From NCBI GenBank assembly GCA_046154965.1, contig JBJXDY010000104.1, positions 19,756 through 83,755 of the forward strand: a stretch of DNA of 64,000 bases, read 5' to 3'. Numbering within the stretch: position 1 is the stretch's first letter; each line of letters begins with the position of its first letter. Below, piece after piece: positions 15,568 to 23,527 of the stretch. Origin of the DNA: DATKFM01 sp046154965 (GTDB lineage: Bacteria > Pseudomonadota > Alphaproteobacteria > Dongiales > Dongiaceae). The notes under the pieces were generated by a model. The model saw nothing but the letters and a program-made list of their open reading frames with translations. It made no database searches and was not told where the DNA came from. A program made the translations under genes and the position numbers.

Positions 15568-17523
15568 ATGTCTCTCGCCGACATGTATCCACCGACTCTT
15601 GTGAAGGACTCCGACGATATCGGCAGCAATCCGACACGGAGCCTCCCCATTCACGCCATCGTCGAGCGCCGCTATGGCCGCCGCGACATCTTGCGCGGAG
15701 CAACGGCTGCGTCGCTCCTGGGCCTATTCGGCGGTGTCACGGGACGTGCGGCATCCGCCACCGATAACCCATCGACGCTCACCTTCGAAGAAATCGAACA
15801 CGGCATCGATGAAACACATCATGTGCCCAAAGGTTATACGGCCAAGGTGCTGATCCGCTGGGGCGACAAACTGGTTGCGGGCTCACCGGACTTCGACCCA
15901 GGCAACCTCAGCGCGGCGGCGCAGGAACAACAGTTCGGATACAATTGCGACTTCATCGCCTTCCTGCCGCTGCCCCTGGGCGCGGCAAGCTCGGAAAACG
16001 GACTGCTTTGCGTCAATCATGAATACACCGGCGCCGAGCTGATGTGGCCGGGCCTTACGGAGGACAACAAGCTCGAAGCCATGAGCAAGACCCAGGTGGA
16101 AGTTGAGATGGCGGCCCATGGTGTGTCCATCGTGGAAGTGCGCAAGAGCGGCGGCGCCTGGCAGGTCGTGCCCGACGGGCAATACAACCGTCGCATCACC
16201 CTATCGGGAACGAAGATGAAGGTTTCCGGTCCGGCCGCGGGCAATGAGCGGCTGAAGACCAGCGCAGATCCGACGGGTACCGAAGTCATCGGTACGGCGA
16301 ACAATTGCGCCGGCGGCTGGACGCCTTGGGGCACTTACCTGACCGCCGAGGAGAACTTCAATGGCTACTTCGGCGGCGACGCGGAGAAACTGCCGCAGGC
16401 CGAAGCCTACAAGCGCTACGGCATTTCCAAGGACAGCTGGTATGCCTGGTCGAAGTACCATAGCCGCTTCAATGTCGAACAGGAACCGAACGAGCCCAAC
16501 CGCTTCGGCTGGATCGTCGAAATCGATCCCTATGAGCCGAACTCGACGCCCGTGAAGCGCACGGCGATCGGCCGTTTCAAGCACGAGGGCGCCACGACGG
16601 TTGTCAACAAGGACGGCCGCGTCGTCCTCTATTCCGGCGACGACGAGCGATTCGACTATGTATACAAATTCGTCACCGCGGGGACCTACAATCCGAACGA
16701 CCGTGCGGCGAACATGACCCTGCTCGACGAAGGCACCCTCTATGCTGCGAAGTTCCTCGATGATGGCAAACTGCAATGGCTGCCGCTTATCCATGGCGAG
16801 TGCCCTTTGACCGCCGCCAACGGCTTCAGCAGTCAGGCCGATGTGTTGATTGAAGCCCGCCGTGCCGGCGATCTCCTCGGTGCCACGCCGATGGACCGCC
16901 CGGAGGATGTGGAGCCCAACCCCGTGACCGGTAAGGTGTACGCCGTCATGACCAACAACTCGCGGCGCAAGCTTGATCAGATCGATGCGGCAAATCCGCG
17001 GTTTGAAAACACCGCGGGCCACATCATCGAAATGAGCCCGCCCGGGGAAGGCAAGGATGCCGACCACGCCGCCACCGAATTCACCTGGGAGCATTTCATT
17101 CTCGCCGGCGATCCCACCTGGGGCTCGACACTCTATGGCAAGGGAACCAGCAAGAACGGCTGGTTCGCAGCGCCCGATGGCGCGGCAGTCGACAATAAAG
17201 GGCGGCTGTGGATCGCGAGCGACCAGGGCGGCTCGCAGAGCAAGTTCAAGACCGGCGACGGCATCTGGGCCTGCGACACCACAGGCGACGGCCGTGCCGT
17301 GACGAGGATGTTCTTCCGCTGTCCGACCGGTGCTGAGATGTGCGGGCCGGCTTTCACCCCCGACGGCAAGACGCTGTTCGTATCCGTGCAGCATCCGGCC
17401 GAGGAGACGGGCTCGACCTTCGACACTCCATCGACGCGCTGGCCGGATTTTGTCGAGGGCGTACCGCCGCGTCCGTCGGTCGTCGCCATCACGAAGGATG
17501 ACGGCGGCGAGATCGGTGCCTAG
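15568..17523 (+). CDS. phoX: PhoX-type alkaline phosphatase, Tat-exported
   Basis: A 651-residue protein of the PhoX/DUF839 family: a secreted, Ca/Fe-dependent phosphatase that frees phosphate from organic esters. The twin-arginine signal is RRYGRRDILRG near residue 31, followed by a hydrophobic segment to ~55. Family segments include FGYNCDFIAFLPL, LLCVNHEYTG (metal-binding Glu/His region), CAGGWTPWGTYLTAEEN near 250, GWIVEIDPYEP near 310 and the C-terminal CGPAFTPDGKTLFVSVQHP. Strong GGAAAGGAAAA ribosome-binding site. It stands alone behind a Pho box and ends in a hairpin shared with the convergent zevB. Confidence 0.93.
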   Translation: MSLADMYPPTLVKDSDDIGSNPTRSLPIHAIVERRYGRRDILRGATAASLLGLFGGVTGRAASATDNPSTLTFEEIEHGIDETHHVPKGYTAKVLIRWGDKLVAGSPDFDPGNLSAAAQEQQFGYNCDFIAFLPLPLGAASSENGLLCVNHEYTGAELMWPGLTEDNKLEAMSKTQVEVEMAAHGVSIVEVRKSGGAWQVVPDGQYNRRITLSGTKMKVSGPAAGNERLKTSADPTGTEVIGTANNCAGGWTPWGTYLTAEENFNGYFGGDAEKLPQAEAYKRYGISKDSWYAWSKYHSRFNVEQEPNEPNRFGWIVEIDPYEPNSTPVKRTAIGRFKHEGATTVVNKDGRVVLYSGDDERFDYVYKFVTAGTYNPNDRAANMTLLDEGTLYAAKFLDDGKLQWLPLIHGECPLTAANGFSSQADVLIEARRAGDLLGATPMDRPEDVEPNPVTGKVYAVMTNNSRRKLDQIDAANPRFENTAGHIIEMSPPGEGKDADHAATEFTWEHFILAGDPTWGSTLYGKGTSKNGWFAAPDGAAVDNKGRLWIASDQGGSQSKFKTGDGIWACDTTGDGRAVTRMFFRCPTGAEMCGPAFTPDGKTLFVSVQHPAEETGSTFDTPSTRWPDFVEGVPPRPSVVAITKDDGGEIGA

Positions 17524-17547
17524 CCATCTCTCGCCTTTCCACTCAGC

Positions 17548-17576
17548 GAACGGGAGGGTCCTGAACCCTCCCGTTC
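17548..17576. terminator. Hairpin between convergent phoX and zevB
   Basis: A perfect 12-bp stem (17548-17559 with 17565-17576, GAACGGGAGGGT and its complement) around a 5-base loop, just after phoX and just before the zevB stop on the other strand. No long T-tract, but placed to end both transcripts. Confidence 0.65.
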
Positions 17577-17583
17577 ATCTTGC

Positions 17584-18543
17584 CTAGGCGGAAAGCGCGG
17601 CCAAGAGCAACAAGCCGCCGAATCCCGCAATTGCGGCGGGGCCCAGGATTTCCAGAGTCCGCCGAAGCCTCTGCCGTCTTGGCGAGCTAACTTTATTGCC
17701 GGGGCCGACAATCCGGCCACGCGCAAAGGCGGCCGTCATCGCGATTACTGCAAGGGTGATGGCCATGCCCAACGCGATGAACCCGGTCATGACAAGGCCG
17801 CTCAGAAGGATGCCGTTGGCGAGCGAGAACACCAGGATGATCACCGCGCCGGAACAGGGAATGACGCCGACGGCGAGGGACAGCAGGCCGCCTGCGCCGT
17901 GACCGTGATGGCTGCCGTGATCTTGCCCATGGGCACAGGCTCCGTGGCTTGCTTCCGCCGAGGAGCGCTGCCGCAGGGCCGCAACAAGCATGACGACTCC
18001 AATAGCCGTGATGGCAGCGTAACTTGCGATCTTTAGAAATTGCATCTGGTCAACAGGCGTCGAGAACGAACGCTGCAGAACCCAATGCAGGACGGAGACG
18101 ATGACAACAGCCGATACGACATGAAACAGCGCGATCTGCACGCCCATCACTATGCAACGCCGCATCGTCGCCGGCCTCGACACAAAATAGGAAATGACGA
18201 CGGCCTTGCCATGACCCGGCCCAGCCGCGTGGAAGACTCCGTAGAGAAACGCGATAGCGATGCCGACGAGAATTGCAGCGGAGGAGCGCCCATCCCGGAG
18301 CTCGGCGACACTGTTGGTCAGGGCACGGTTGACCTGACGCTGCATGCCGACAAACGCGCGCGTCGCCTGCTGCCAGAGGCCGGTACCGCCTGTCTCCGCG
18401 GCGGCTGGCGCCGGATTTCCGCCGCCGAGCAAGGGATTTGTGTTATCGGCTAGCGCCGAGGCGCAGAACAGCAGCGCAAGAACCAGGGCGACAAGCCCCA
18501 GAGTGCCCCCATGCCGCGCCGATGAGCGGACGAACGTCAACAC
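17584..18543 (-). CDS. zevB: NicO-family metal transporter, ZevB-like
   Basis: A 319-residue inner-membrane protein of the NicO/RcnA superfamily. It has an N-terminal signal or first membrane segment, the metal-pathway motif FHAAGPGHGKAVV in the second segment, a His-rich loop (HGACAHGQDHGSHHGHG near 200) and GVIPCSGAVIILVFSL. Paired with the DUF1007 protein just upstream it matches ZevAB, a zinc-uptake pair described in Haemophilus. The next genes are the zinc genes znuA-zur-znuCB, which supports zinc over nickel or cobalt. It overlaps the zevA stop by 7 bases. Confidence 0.85.
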   Translation of the reverse strand: MLTFVRSSARHGGTLGLVALVLALLFCASALADNTNPLLGGGNPAPAAAETGGTGLWQQATRAFVGMQRQVNRALTNSVAELRDGRSSAAILVGIAIAFLYGVFHAAGPGHGKAVVISYFVSRPATMRRCIVMGVQIALFHVVSAVVIVSVLHWVLQRSFSTPVDQMQFLKIASYAAITAIGVVMLVAALRQRSSAEASHGACAHGQDHGSHHGHGAGGLLSLAVGVIPCSGAVIILVFSLANGILLSGLVMTGFIALGMAITLAVIAMTAAFARGRIVGPGNKVSSPRRQRLRRTLEILGPAAIAGFGGLLLLAALSA

Positions 18544-19187
18544 GATAGCCTGATCACCTGCGGGTAGATCGAGTCGTAGTAATAGGCCTTCGTTTCATCT
18601 TCTGTGATTTCGTAGCGGCAGCTGGATGGCGCGTTGAGCAACTTCACGGCATCAGGGAAGTGCAACGCGACATCGACAAAGTAGCTGTCATCGAAGATCG
18701 ATACTTCGACCTTGTCCCTTGACGGATCGGCCGGCTGCGCCAGCGTGATCGTCCACTCATAGATTACGGTGTCGCCAACACTCGTCACGTCGAGGAACAC
18801 ATCGGCGAAGTCCTGCTCCAGCGTACCATTCAGCCACAGATGAGTGAAATAGCCGAACTCCTTCATGCTGGGCAGCGTGACTTCCCGGATAGCGTCGACC
18901 TCCGGCGGATCGAAGGTTCGGTTCCCGTTGGCGTCGAAGTCATTGAACATGCCGTCGCTGAAGACCTCGTCGAAGGTCCAGCGCAACCGGAGTCCCGTCA
19001 ATTCCTTGGCGGTGAATACAGCTTCCACGGTGTCGAGAATGAAAACATGAGCATGTGCACATGCCGGTGTTGCATCTGTGGAAACAGCGAGACAGCAGAC
19101 GACGCCCAGCATCCGGAGAATGGAGCGACGCGCACCGATAAAGCCGCAAGACGACGCCACCGACGATCGATACTCCAAAGTCCGCAA
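18537..19187 (-). CDS. zevA: DUF1007 periplasmic protein, ZevA-like
   Basis: A periplasmic DUF1007 protein of up to 216 residues. After a signal peptide ending near ATPACA, the mature part starts HAHVFILDTVEAVF, a typical DUF1007 opening whose His residues could bind metal, followed by GLRLRWTFDEVFSDGM and a D-x-N-x-N-x-F-like DFDANGNRTFDPPE segment. The start is unsure: TTG 19187 keeps the basic n-region RRSILR, while ATG 19112 gives a short uncharged signal. It precedes and overlaps zevB, with which it forms the uptake pair. Confidence 0.82.
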   Translation of the reverse strand: MRTLEYRSSVASSCGFIGARRSILRMLGVVCCLAVSTDATPACAHAHVFILDTVEAVFTAKELTGLRLRWTFDEVFSDGMFNDFDANGNRTFDPPEVDAIREVTLPSMKEFGYFTHLWLNGTLEQDFADVFLDVTSVGDTVIYEWTITLAQPADPSRDKVEVSIFDDSYFVDVALHFPDAVKLLNAPSSCRYEITEDETKAYYYDSIYPQVIRLSC

Positions 19188-19295
19188 TCACCGCACTTCC
19201 TATGAACCGATTTGCGCCGGCGATCAAGGGCCCGGATATCTTGACTGGCAGATCACATCGCCATAAGTTCAGGTTTGGGAACCATGGAGAGTACC

Positions 19296-19586
19296 ATGCA
19301 ATCGAGTCGGTTAAACCGCCGCCGCTTCCTGCTGTCCAGCGCCACCGTCGGTGCGGTCGGGCTGACGGTCGGCACGGGGAATGCATGGGCTTTTTCCGAA
19401 GAGCAGATGGATGTGAAGACCGAGGGGCTGGCATTCGGCGCCTGCCAAGCGCCCGGCGGGGCCATAACCTATCACCGGCAGCTGTTGGCTGATATCACGG
19501 CGGCCTTGCAAGGCAAACCGCAGGCCGAGATCGAGACGCAGATCGCCGCAGCAACATGCCCGCTTTGCGGCTGTTCGCTCGGCTGA
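19296..19586 (+). CDS. Small Tat-exported protein with C-terminal Cys cluster
   Basis: A ~96-residue protein beginning MQSSRLNRRRFLLSS, a clear twin-arginine signal with hydrophobic core ending in NAWA (residue ~32). The mature ~60 residues hold AFGACQAPGG and end with TCPLCGCSLG, four cysteines in all, three of them in a CPLCGC cluster at the very end. A GGAGAG lies just before ATG 19296; ATG 19284 is also possible. It sits in the zinc island, divergent from zevA and convergent with znuA. Export as a folded protein and the cysteine cluster suggest metal binding. I do not recognise a named family. Confidence 0.65.
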   Translation: MQSSRLNRRRFLLSSATVGAVGLTVGTGNAWAFSEEQMDVKTEGLAFGACQAPGGAITYHRQLLADITAALQGKPQAEIETQIAAATCPLCGCSLG

Positions 19587-19619
19587 TCGAGCTGACTGCT
19601 TGTTGGCGCTGATATGTCA

Positions 19620-19645
19620 GCTTGACGCCTGACGTCAGCTTTTTT
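19620..19645 (+). terminator. Terminator after the small Tat protein gene
   Basis: TGACG/CGTCA stem extended by GC/GC across one bulged T, then six T residues (19640-19645). It overlaps the last codons of the convergent znuA. Confidence 0.6.
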
Positions 19646-20651
19646 CCGATAGACAGTTGCTCAGCGAATCGGCGATCCCGCGCATGAGCTGGAAATAGAG
19701 CTCAGGCCCCGCATCGAGTCCCGAACCCTCGGGGTCCAGTACGCCGGTCCTAGCATCCGTATCCGCCACGACGGTATCCACGAGAGACGGCGCGAAGTTC
19801 GGCTCGCGGAACACGCAGCGCGCCTGCTGAGCAACGATCTTGTCGCGGATCTCGCTCAAGCGCTTGGCGCCCGGCGGCAGCTCCGGATCAACGGTGATCG
19901 AGCCGACTCCGGCAAGGCCGTAATGCCGGTCAAAGTACTGATAGGCGTCGTGGAAGACGATGAAGGGCGTATTCTTGACCGGTGCGAGCGTTGCCCCGAT
20001 CTCCTGATCGAGAGCGTCAAGCTTTCGTTCCAGTTTCTCGACGTTCAGGCGATAGGATTCGGCATTGGCGGGATCGGCTTTCGACAGCTCCCGGGCGATC
20101 GCCGCAGCCATCAGTCTTGCGTTGTCCGGGTCGAGCCACAGATGTCCGTCATACTGTTCGTGGCCGTGCTCGCCTTCAGCGTGCTCGTGGTCCCCCTCCT
20201 CCGCATGCCCATCAATATGCTCGTCCCAGATACCGCCTTCGCGCACCGGCAGGATGGTCAGCCCTTCGACCGCCGCAAGCTCCACCGGCTTGGCGCCCTC
20301 GGGCAGCGTATCGATTGCCTTGTGCAGGAAAGTCTCCATACCCTCGCCGATCCAGAAGATGATCCGCGCGTCCTGGATGGCCTGGGCGTCGGACGGCGTG
20401 AGCGCATAGCTATGGGGTGATGCCGTGCCCTTGACGATCAGCACCGGCGCATCCACGCCCTCCATGATCGCGGCGACGAGGGAATGCACCGGCTTGAAGC
20501 TGGCGACGACCGCGGGCGCTTCGGCCCGCGCGGCTGCGGCACCCAGGGTTAGAATGATAGCGCTCGCGAGAAAACCGGCAACGGCCGAAGCCCGCCAAAG
20601 CCAGCTCTGGCTGGACGTCGCGCGGATCAAAATGCTACGATATAACATCAT
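19635..20651 (-). CDS. znuA: Zinc ABC transporter substrate-binding protein ZnuA
   Basis: A ~338-residue periplasmic zinc-binding protein (cluster A-I). After a signal peptide ending ARAEA, the sequence starts VVASFKPVHSLVAAIMEG, with the first ligand His in SPHSYALTPSDA. It then has the ZnuA-specific acidic His-rich loop (EEGDHEHAEGEHGHEQYDGH near 175), LWLDPDNARLMA, FIVFHDAYQYF with the third His, and a C-terminal Cys pair region. The frame extends over zur, but ATG 20651 or 20648 are the reasonable starts and lie next to the Zur operator. Divergent from zur-znuCB. Confidence 0.93.
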   Translation of the reverse strand: MMLYRSILIRATSSQSWLWRASAVAGFLASAIILTLGAAAARAEAPAVVASFKPVHSLVAAIMEGVDAPVLIVKGTASPHSYALTPSDAQAIQDARIIFWIGEGMETFLHKAIDTLPEGAKPVELAAVEGLTILPVREGGIWDEHIDGHAEEGDHEHAEGEHGHEQYDGHLWLDPDNARLMAAAIARELSKADPANAESYRLNVEKLERKLDALDQEIGATLAPVKNTPFIVFHDAYQYFDRHYGLAGVGSITVDPELPPGAKRLSEIRDKIVAQQARCVFREPNFAPSLVDTVVADTDARTGVLDPEGSGLDAGPELYFQLMRGIADSLSNCLSEKS

Positions 20652-20652
20652 G

Positions 20653-20675
20653 GAAATGTTATAGTGTAACATATC
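20653..20675. promoter_or_regulatory. Zur operator between znuA and zur
   Basis: An inverted repeat ATGTTA (20656-20661) and TAACAT (20667-20672) inside GAAATGTTATA-G-TGTAACATATC. This is almost identical to the known enterobacterial Zur consensus GAAATGTTATA-N-TATAACATTTC. It lies 4 bases from the zur start and within a base or two of the znuA start, so bound Zur would shut both promoters. Confidence 0.88.
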
Positions 20676-20679
20676 GAGC

Positions 20680-21225
20680 ATGGCAAGAGCCGTTTCATCC
20701 TTCCGCGGCAAGTCGCGGCAGCGCGCCGGCGAGTTCGGCCGCGAGCCCCACGACCATCAGCATTGCATCGCCGATGCGCTGGACCGGGCAGCGGCGCTTT
20801 GCGAACAGCGCGGCTCCAAGCTGACGGACATCCGCCGGCGGGTGCTGGAGCTGGTCTGGCGCAATCACGCCCCTGTCGGCGCCTATGACCTGCTGGACGA
20901 GATCCGCAAGGATGGCCGCATCGCCGCACCGCCGACGGTGTACCGGGCGCTCGACTTCCTTCGGGAACAGGGGCTTGTGCATCGCCTGGAGTCCCTCAAC
21001 GCCTTCGTCGGCTGCACGCGGCCGGATCGCACCCATGTCAGCCAGTTCCTGATCTGCACCGGCTGCCAGGCCGTGGCGGAGCTCGATGCGCCGGAAGTTG
21101 GCAGTGCGGTCTCGCAGAGCGCCGCCAAGGCCGGGTTCGTGGTCGACCGCATGACCATCGAGATGCACGGCCTCTGCCCCGCCTGCAGCAAGGGCCTCGA
21201 GGGCCGGCGGGCGCGCCATGCCTGA
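20680..21225 (+). CDS. zur: Zinc uptake regulator, Fur family
   Basis: A 181-residue Fur-family repressor. The winged-helix part is KLTDIRRRVLELVWRNHAPVGAYDLLDEI...PPTVYRALDFLREQGLVHRLESLNAFVGC. The CTGCQ (near 127) and CPAC (near 168) pairs are the structural zinc cysteines. The gene order zur-znuC-znuB and the adjacent operator identify the metal as zinc. The leader is very short or absent, since the operator ends 4 bases before ATG. It overlaps znuC by 8 bases. Confidence 0.92.
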   Translation: MARAVSSFRGKSRQRAGEFGREPHDHQHCIADALDRAAALCEQRGSKLTDIRRRVLELVWRNHAPVGAYDLLDEIRKDGRIAAPPTVYRALDFLREQGLVHRLESLNAFVGCTRPDRTHVSQFLICTGCQAVAELDAPEVGSAVSQSAAKAGFVVDRMTIEMHGLCPACSKGLEGRRARHA

Positions 21226-22033
21226 CAACCGCCATCACATCGAGCCCGAGCCGGGCGCGGGCTGGCTGCTGCGGCTCGACGGCATTCATTTGGCGCGCAA
21301 CCGGCGTCGTATACTCGATCACATCCATCTGTCCGTCGCGCCGCGGGAGATCGTCACGCTGATCGGCCCCAACGGTGCTGGAAAGACCATGCTGGTGCGG
21401 ATCGCGCTCGGGCTGGTGCAACCGGACAGCGGCCGGGTGCAGCGGCGCGCCGGCCTCTCCGTCGGCTACATGCCCCAGCATTTCCATGTGGAGGAGACGC
21501 TGCCGCTGACGGCGCGGCGGTTTTTGCAGCTGGCGAAGGGCGCCGGCGAGGCGGAATTGCGGACGGCCGCCGAAGAAGTCGGCATCGGGCATCTGCTGAA
21601 TCAGCCCCTGCAAGGGCTGTCGGGCGGCGAGCTGCAGCGCACCCTGCTCGCCCGCGCCATCCTCCGCCGGCCGCAGCTTCTGGTCCTCGACGAGCCGGTG
21701 CGCGGCGTCGATATGACCGGGCAGCTGGAGCTCTACGACCTGATCGCACAGCTGCGCGGGCGGCTCGGCTGCGGCGTGCTGATGGTGTCCCACGATCTGC
21801 ATATCGTGATGGCGGCGACCGACCGGGTGATCTGCCTCAACCACCATATCTGCTGCCAAGGGCAGCCGGATACAGTGAGCGCCCATCCGGAGTATCTGGC
21901 CCTGTTCGGGCCGCTGTCGAAGGAGCGGCTGGCCGTCTATCAGCATCATCACGATCACCGCCATGACCTCCATGGCGAAGTGGTCGGCGGCAATGGCCGC
22001 CGCGCGCATCGGGACGGCCGGCATGCTCCATGA
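21218..22033 (+). CDS. znuC: Zinc ABC transporter ATP-binding protein ZnuC
   Basis: A 271-residue ABC ATPase. Walker A is GPNGAGKTML near residue 49, the Q-loop is in GYMPQHF, the signature is LSGGELQRTLLARAIL near 136, Walker B is LLVLDEPVRGVD, and the H-loop is LMVSHDLHIVM. It has the His-rich C-terminal tail common in ZnuC (YQHHHDHRHD). Powers zinc import with ZnuA and ZnuB. Overlaps zur upstream and znuB downstream. Confidence 0.94.
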   Translation: MPDNRHHIEPEPGAGWLLRLDGIHLARNRRRILDHIHLSVAPREIVTLIGPNGAGKTMLVRIALGLVQPDSGRVQRRAGLSVGYMPQHFHVEETLPLTARRFLQLAKGAGEAELRTAAEEVGIGHLLNQPLQGLSGGELQRTLLARAILRRPQLLVLDEPVRGVDMTGQLELYDLIAQLRGRLGCGVLMVSHDLHIVMAATDRVICLNHHICCQGQPDTVSAHPEYLALFGPLSKERLAVYQHHHDHRHDLHGEVVGGNGRRAHRDGRHAP

Positions 22034-22832
22034 TTTCCTCGCCCGCGCGCTGATTGGCGGGCTGGGCATCGCCCTCTTCGCCGGCCCGCTCGGCTGCTTC
22101 ATCCTCTGGCGGCGTATGGCCTATTTCGGCGACGCCCTGTCCCACAGCGCGCTGCTGGGCATCGCCCTGGGATTCCTCGCGGGCATCGACCTCAATCTCG
22201 GCATCCTGGCGATCTGCGTTGCCGTGGCGCTGTTCTTGCTGGCCCTGCAGCGGCAAAAGCGCCTGACGGTGGATACGCTGCTGGTGATCCTGTCCCACAG
22301 CGCGCTGTCCATCGGCCTTGTCGTCGCCAGCTTTGCGCCCAGCTTGCGGATCGATTTATCGGCCTATCTCTTTGGCGACATCCTGGCGATCGCGCCGCGG
22401 GATCTGCTGTGGATCTATGGCGGCGGCGTTGTGCTGCTGGCGATCCTGATCGCCCAGTGGCGTTCGTTGCTGAGCCTGACGGTGAACGAGGAACTGGCGC
22501 GCGCCGAAGGCATCAATGCCGGGGTCACGGGGCTGATCTTCATGCTGCTGATCGCCGTGGCGGTGGCTTTGGCGATGAAGGCCGTCGGAATTCTCCTGGT
22601 CTCGGCCCTGCTGATCATTCCGGCGGCGGCCGCGCGGCGCTTCTCCGCCACGCCCGAGCGCATGGCCGTCCTGGCGGCGATCATCGGCGGTGCTTCGGTG
22701 CTCGGCGGCCTGTTTGCGTCGCTGCAACTCGATACGCCCGCGGGGCCGTCGATCGTCGTGTCGGCAGCGGCGCTGTTCATCTTGAGCCTTGCCGCCGGCT
22801 TTGTCCGCGGCGAAAGTACGGCTGCCCGCTGA
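22023..22832 (+). CDS. znuB: Zinc ABC transporter permease ZnuB
   Basis: A 269-residue membrane protein with about eight transmembrane segments, of the cluster A-I metal ABC permease family: GCFILWRRMAYFGDALSHSALLGIALG near residue 26, ELARAEGINAG near 160, and MKAVGILLVSALLIIPAAAARRF near 186. The frame is open upstream, but ATG 22023 starts the conserved part and overlaps the znuC end by 11 bases. Confidence 0.93.
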   Translation: MLHDFLARALIGGLGIALFAGPLGCFILWRRMAYFGDALSHSALLGIALGFLAGIDLNLGILAICVAVALFLLALQRQKRLTVDTLLVILSHSALSIGLVVASFAPSLRIDLSAYLFGDILAIAPRDLLWIYGGGVVLLAILIAQWRSLLSLTVNEELARAEGINAGVTGLIFMLLIAVAVALAMKAVGILLVSALLIIPAAAARRFSATPERMAVLAAIIGGASVLGGLFASLQLDTPAGPSIVVSAAALFILSLAAGFVRGESTAAR

Positions 22833-22850
22833 CTCAACCCGAGGATCTCA

Positions 22851-23516
22851 ATGGCCAATTTCTCTCCGCAGCGTTCCGGCGGCCCCTTCGGCGGCGGTTC
22901 CAATGGACCGATCCTCAACCTGCCGCGGATGACCCAGATCCTCATCCTTGTGAATATCGGGGTGTTCGTCCTCTGCCAATTCCTGCCGCAGAATTGGTTT
23001 TACCTGTTGATGTTGCATTTCAAGTTCGATGTGTTGCGCTTTACGGACGCCGTGCCTTTCTATTGGACAGTGATCCTCACGCCGGTGACCGCGCAATTCC
23101 TCCACGCCAATTGGATGCATCTGCTGTCGAACATGATCAGCTTTGTCCTGTTCGGCACGATCGTGGAGCGGGCGATCGGGCAGCAGCGTATGCTGGCTTT
23201 GACACTGATTACCGGCGTCATGGGCAATCTTGCTTTTCTGCTTCTGAACTATGGCCATGACGTCGCCAACATCGGCGCCTCCGGCGCCGGCAGCGGCCTG
23301 TTCGGCGCGGCGGTCCGCCTGCTGGTGCGGCAACGGCACGGCCGCGACAACAGGCAGATCTGGATCTTCGCAACCATCTGGGTCGGTATCGCCCTGCTGC
23401 CGGCATTGTTGTCCGGCCAAAGCAACATCGCCTGGGAGGCCCATGTCGGCGGCTTCCTTGCCGGCTTGCTGCTGATCGACACCTTCGATCGGCGCGGCAA
23501 GTTCCGCGTGATGTAG
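22851..23516 (+). CDS. Rhomboid-family intramembrane serine protease
   Basis: A 221-residue membrane protein with about six transmembrane segments and the rhomboid signatures: the HANWMHLLSN loop (His85 to Asn94), the catalytic Ser in GASGAGSGLFGA (Ser144), and the catalytic His in AHVGGFLAG (His198). The N-terminus is Gly/Pro-rich and cytoplasmic. It cleaves membrane proteins within the bilayer; the substrate is unknown. It starts 18 bases after znuB, possibly co-transcribed by read-through rather than functionally linked to zinc. Confidence 0.88.
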   Translation: MANFSPQRSGGPFGGGSNGPILNLPRMTQILILVNIGVFVLCQFLPQNWFYLLMLHFKFDVLRFTDAVPFYWTVILTPVTAQFLHANWMHLLSNMISFVLFGTIVERAIGQQRMLALTLITGVMGNLAFLLLNYGHDVANIGASGAGSGLFGAAVRLLVRQRHGRDNRQIWIFATIWVGIALLPALLSGQSNIAWEAHVGGFLAGLLLIDTFDRRGKFRVM

Positions 23517-23527
23517 GTCCGGCCGTC

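Noticed and set aside
19190..19290. A Zur box in front of zevA
   Set aside because: No ATGTTATA-type inverted repeat is present in the zevA upstream region, unlike at znuA/zur.
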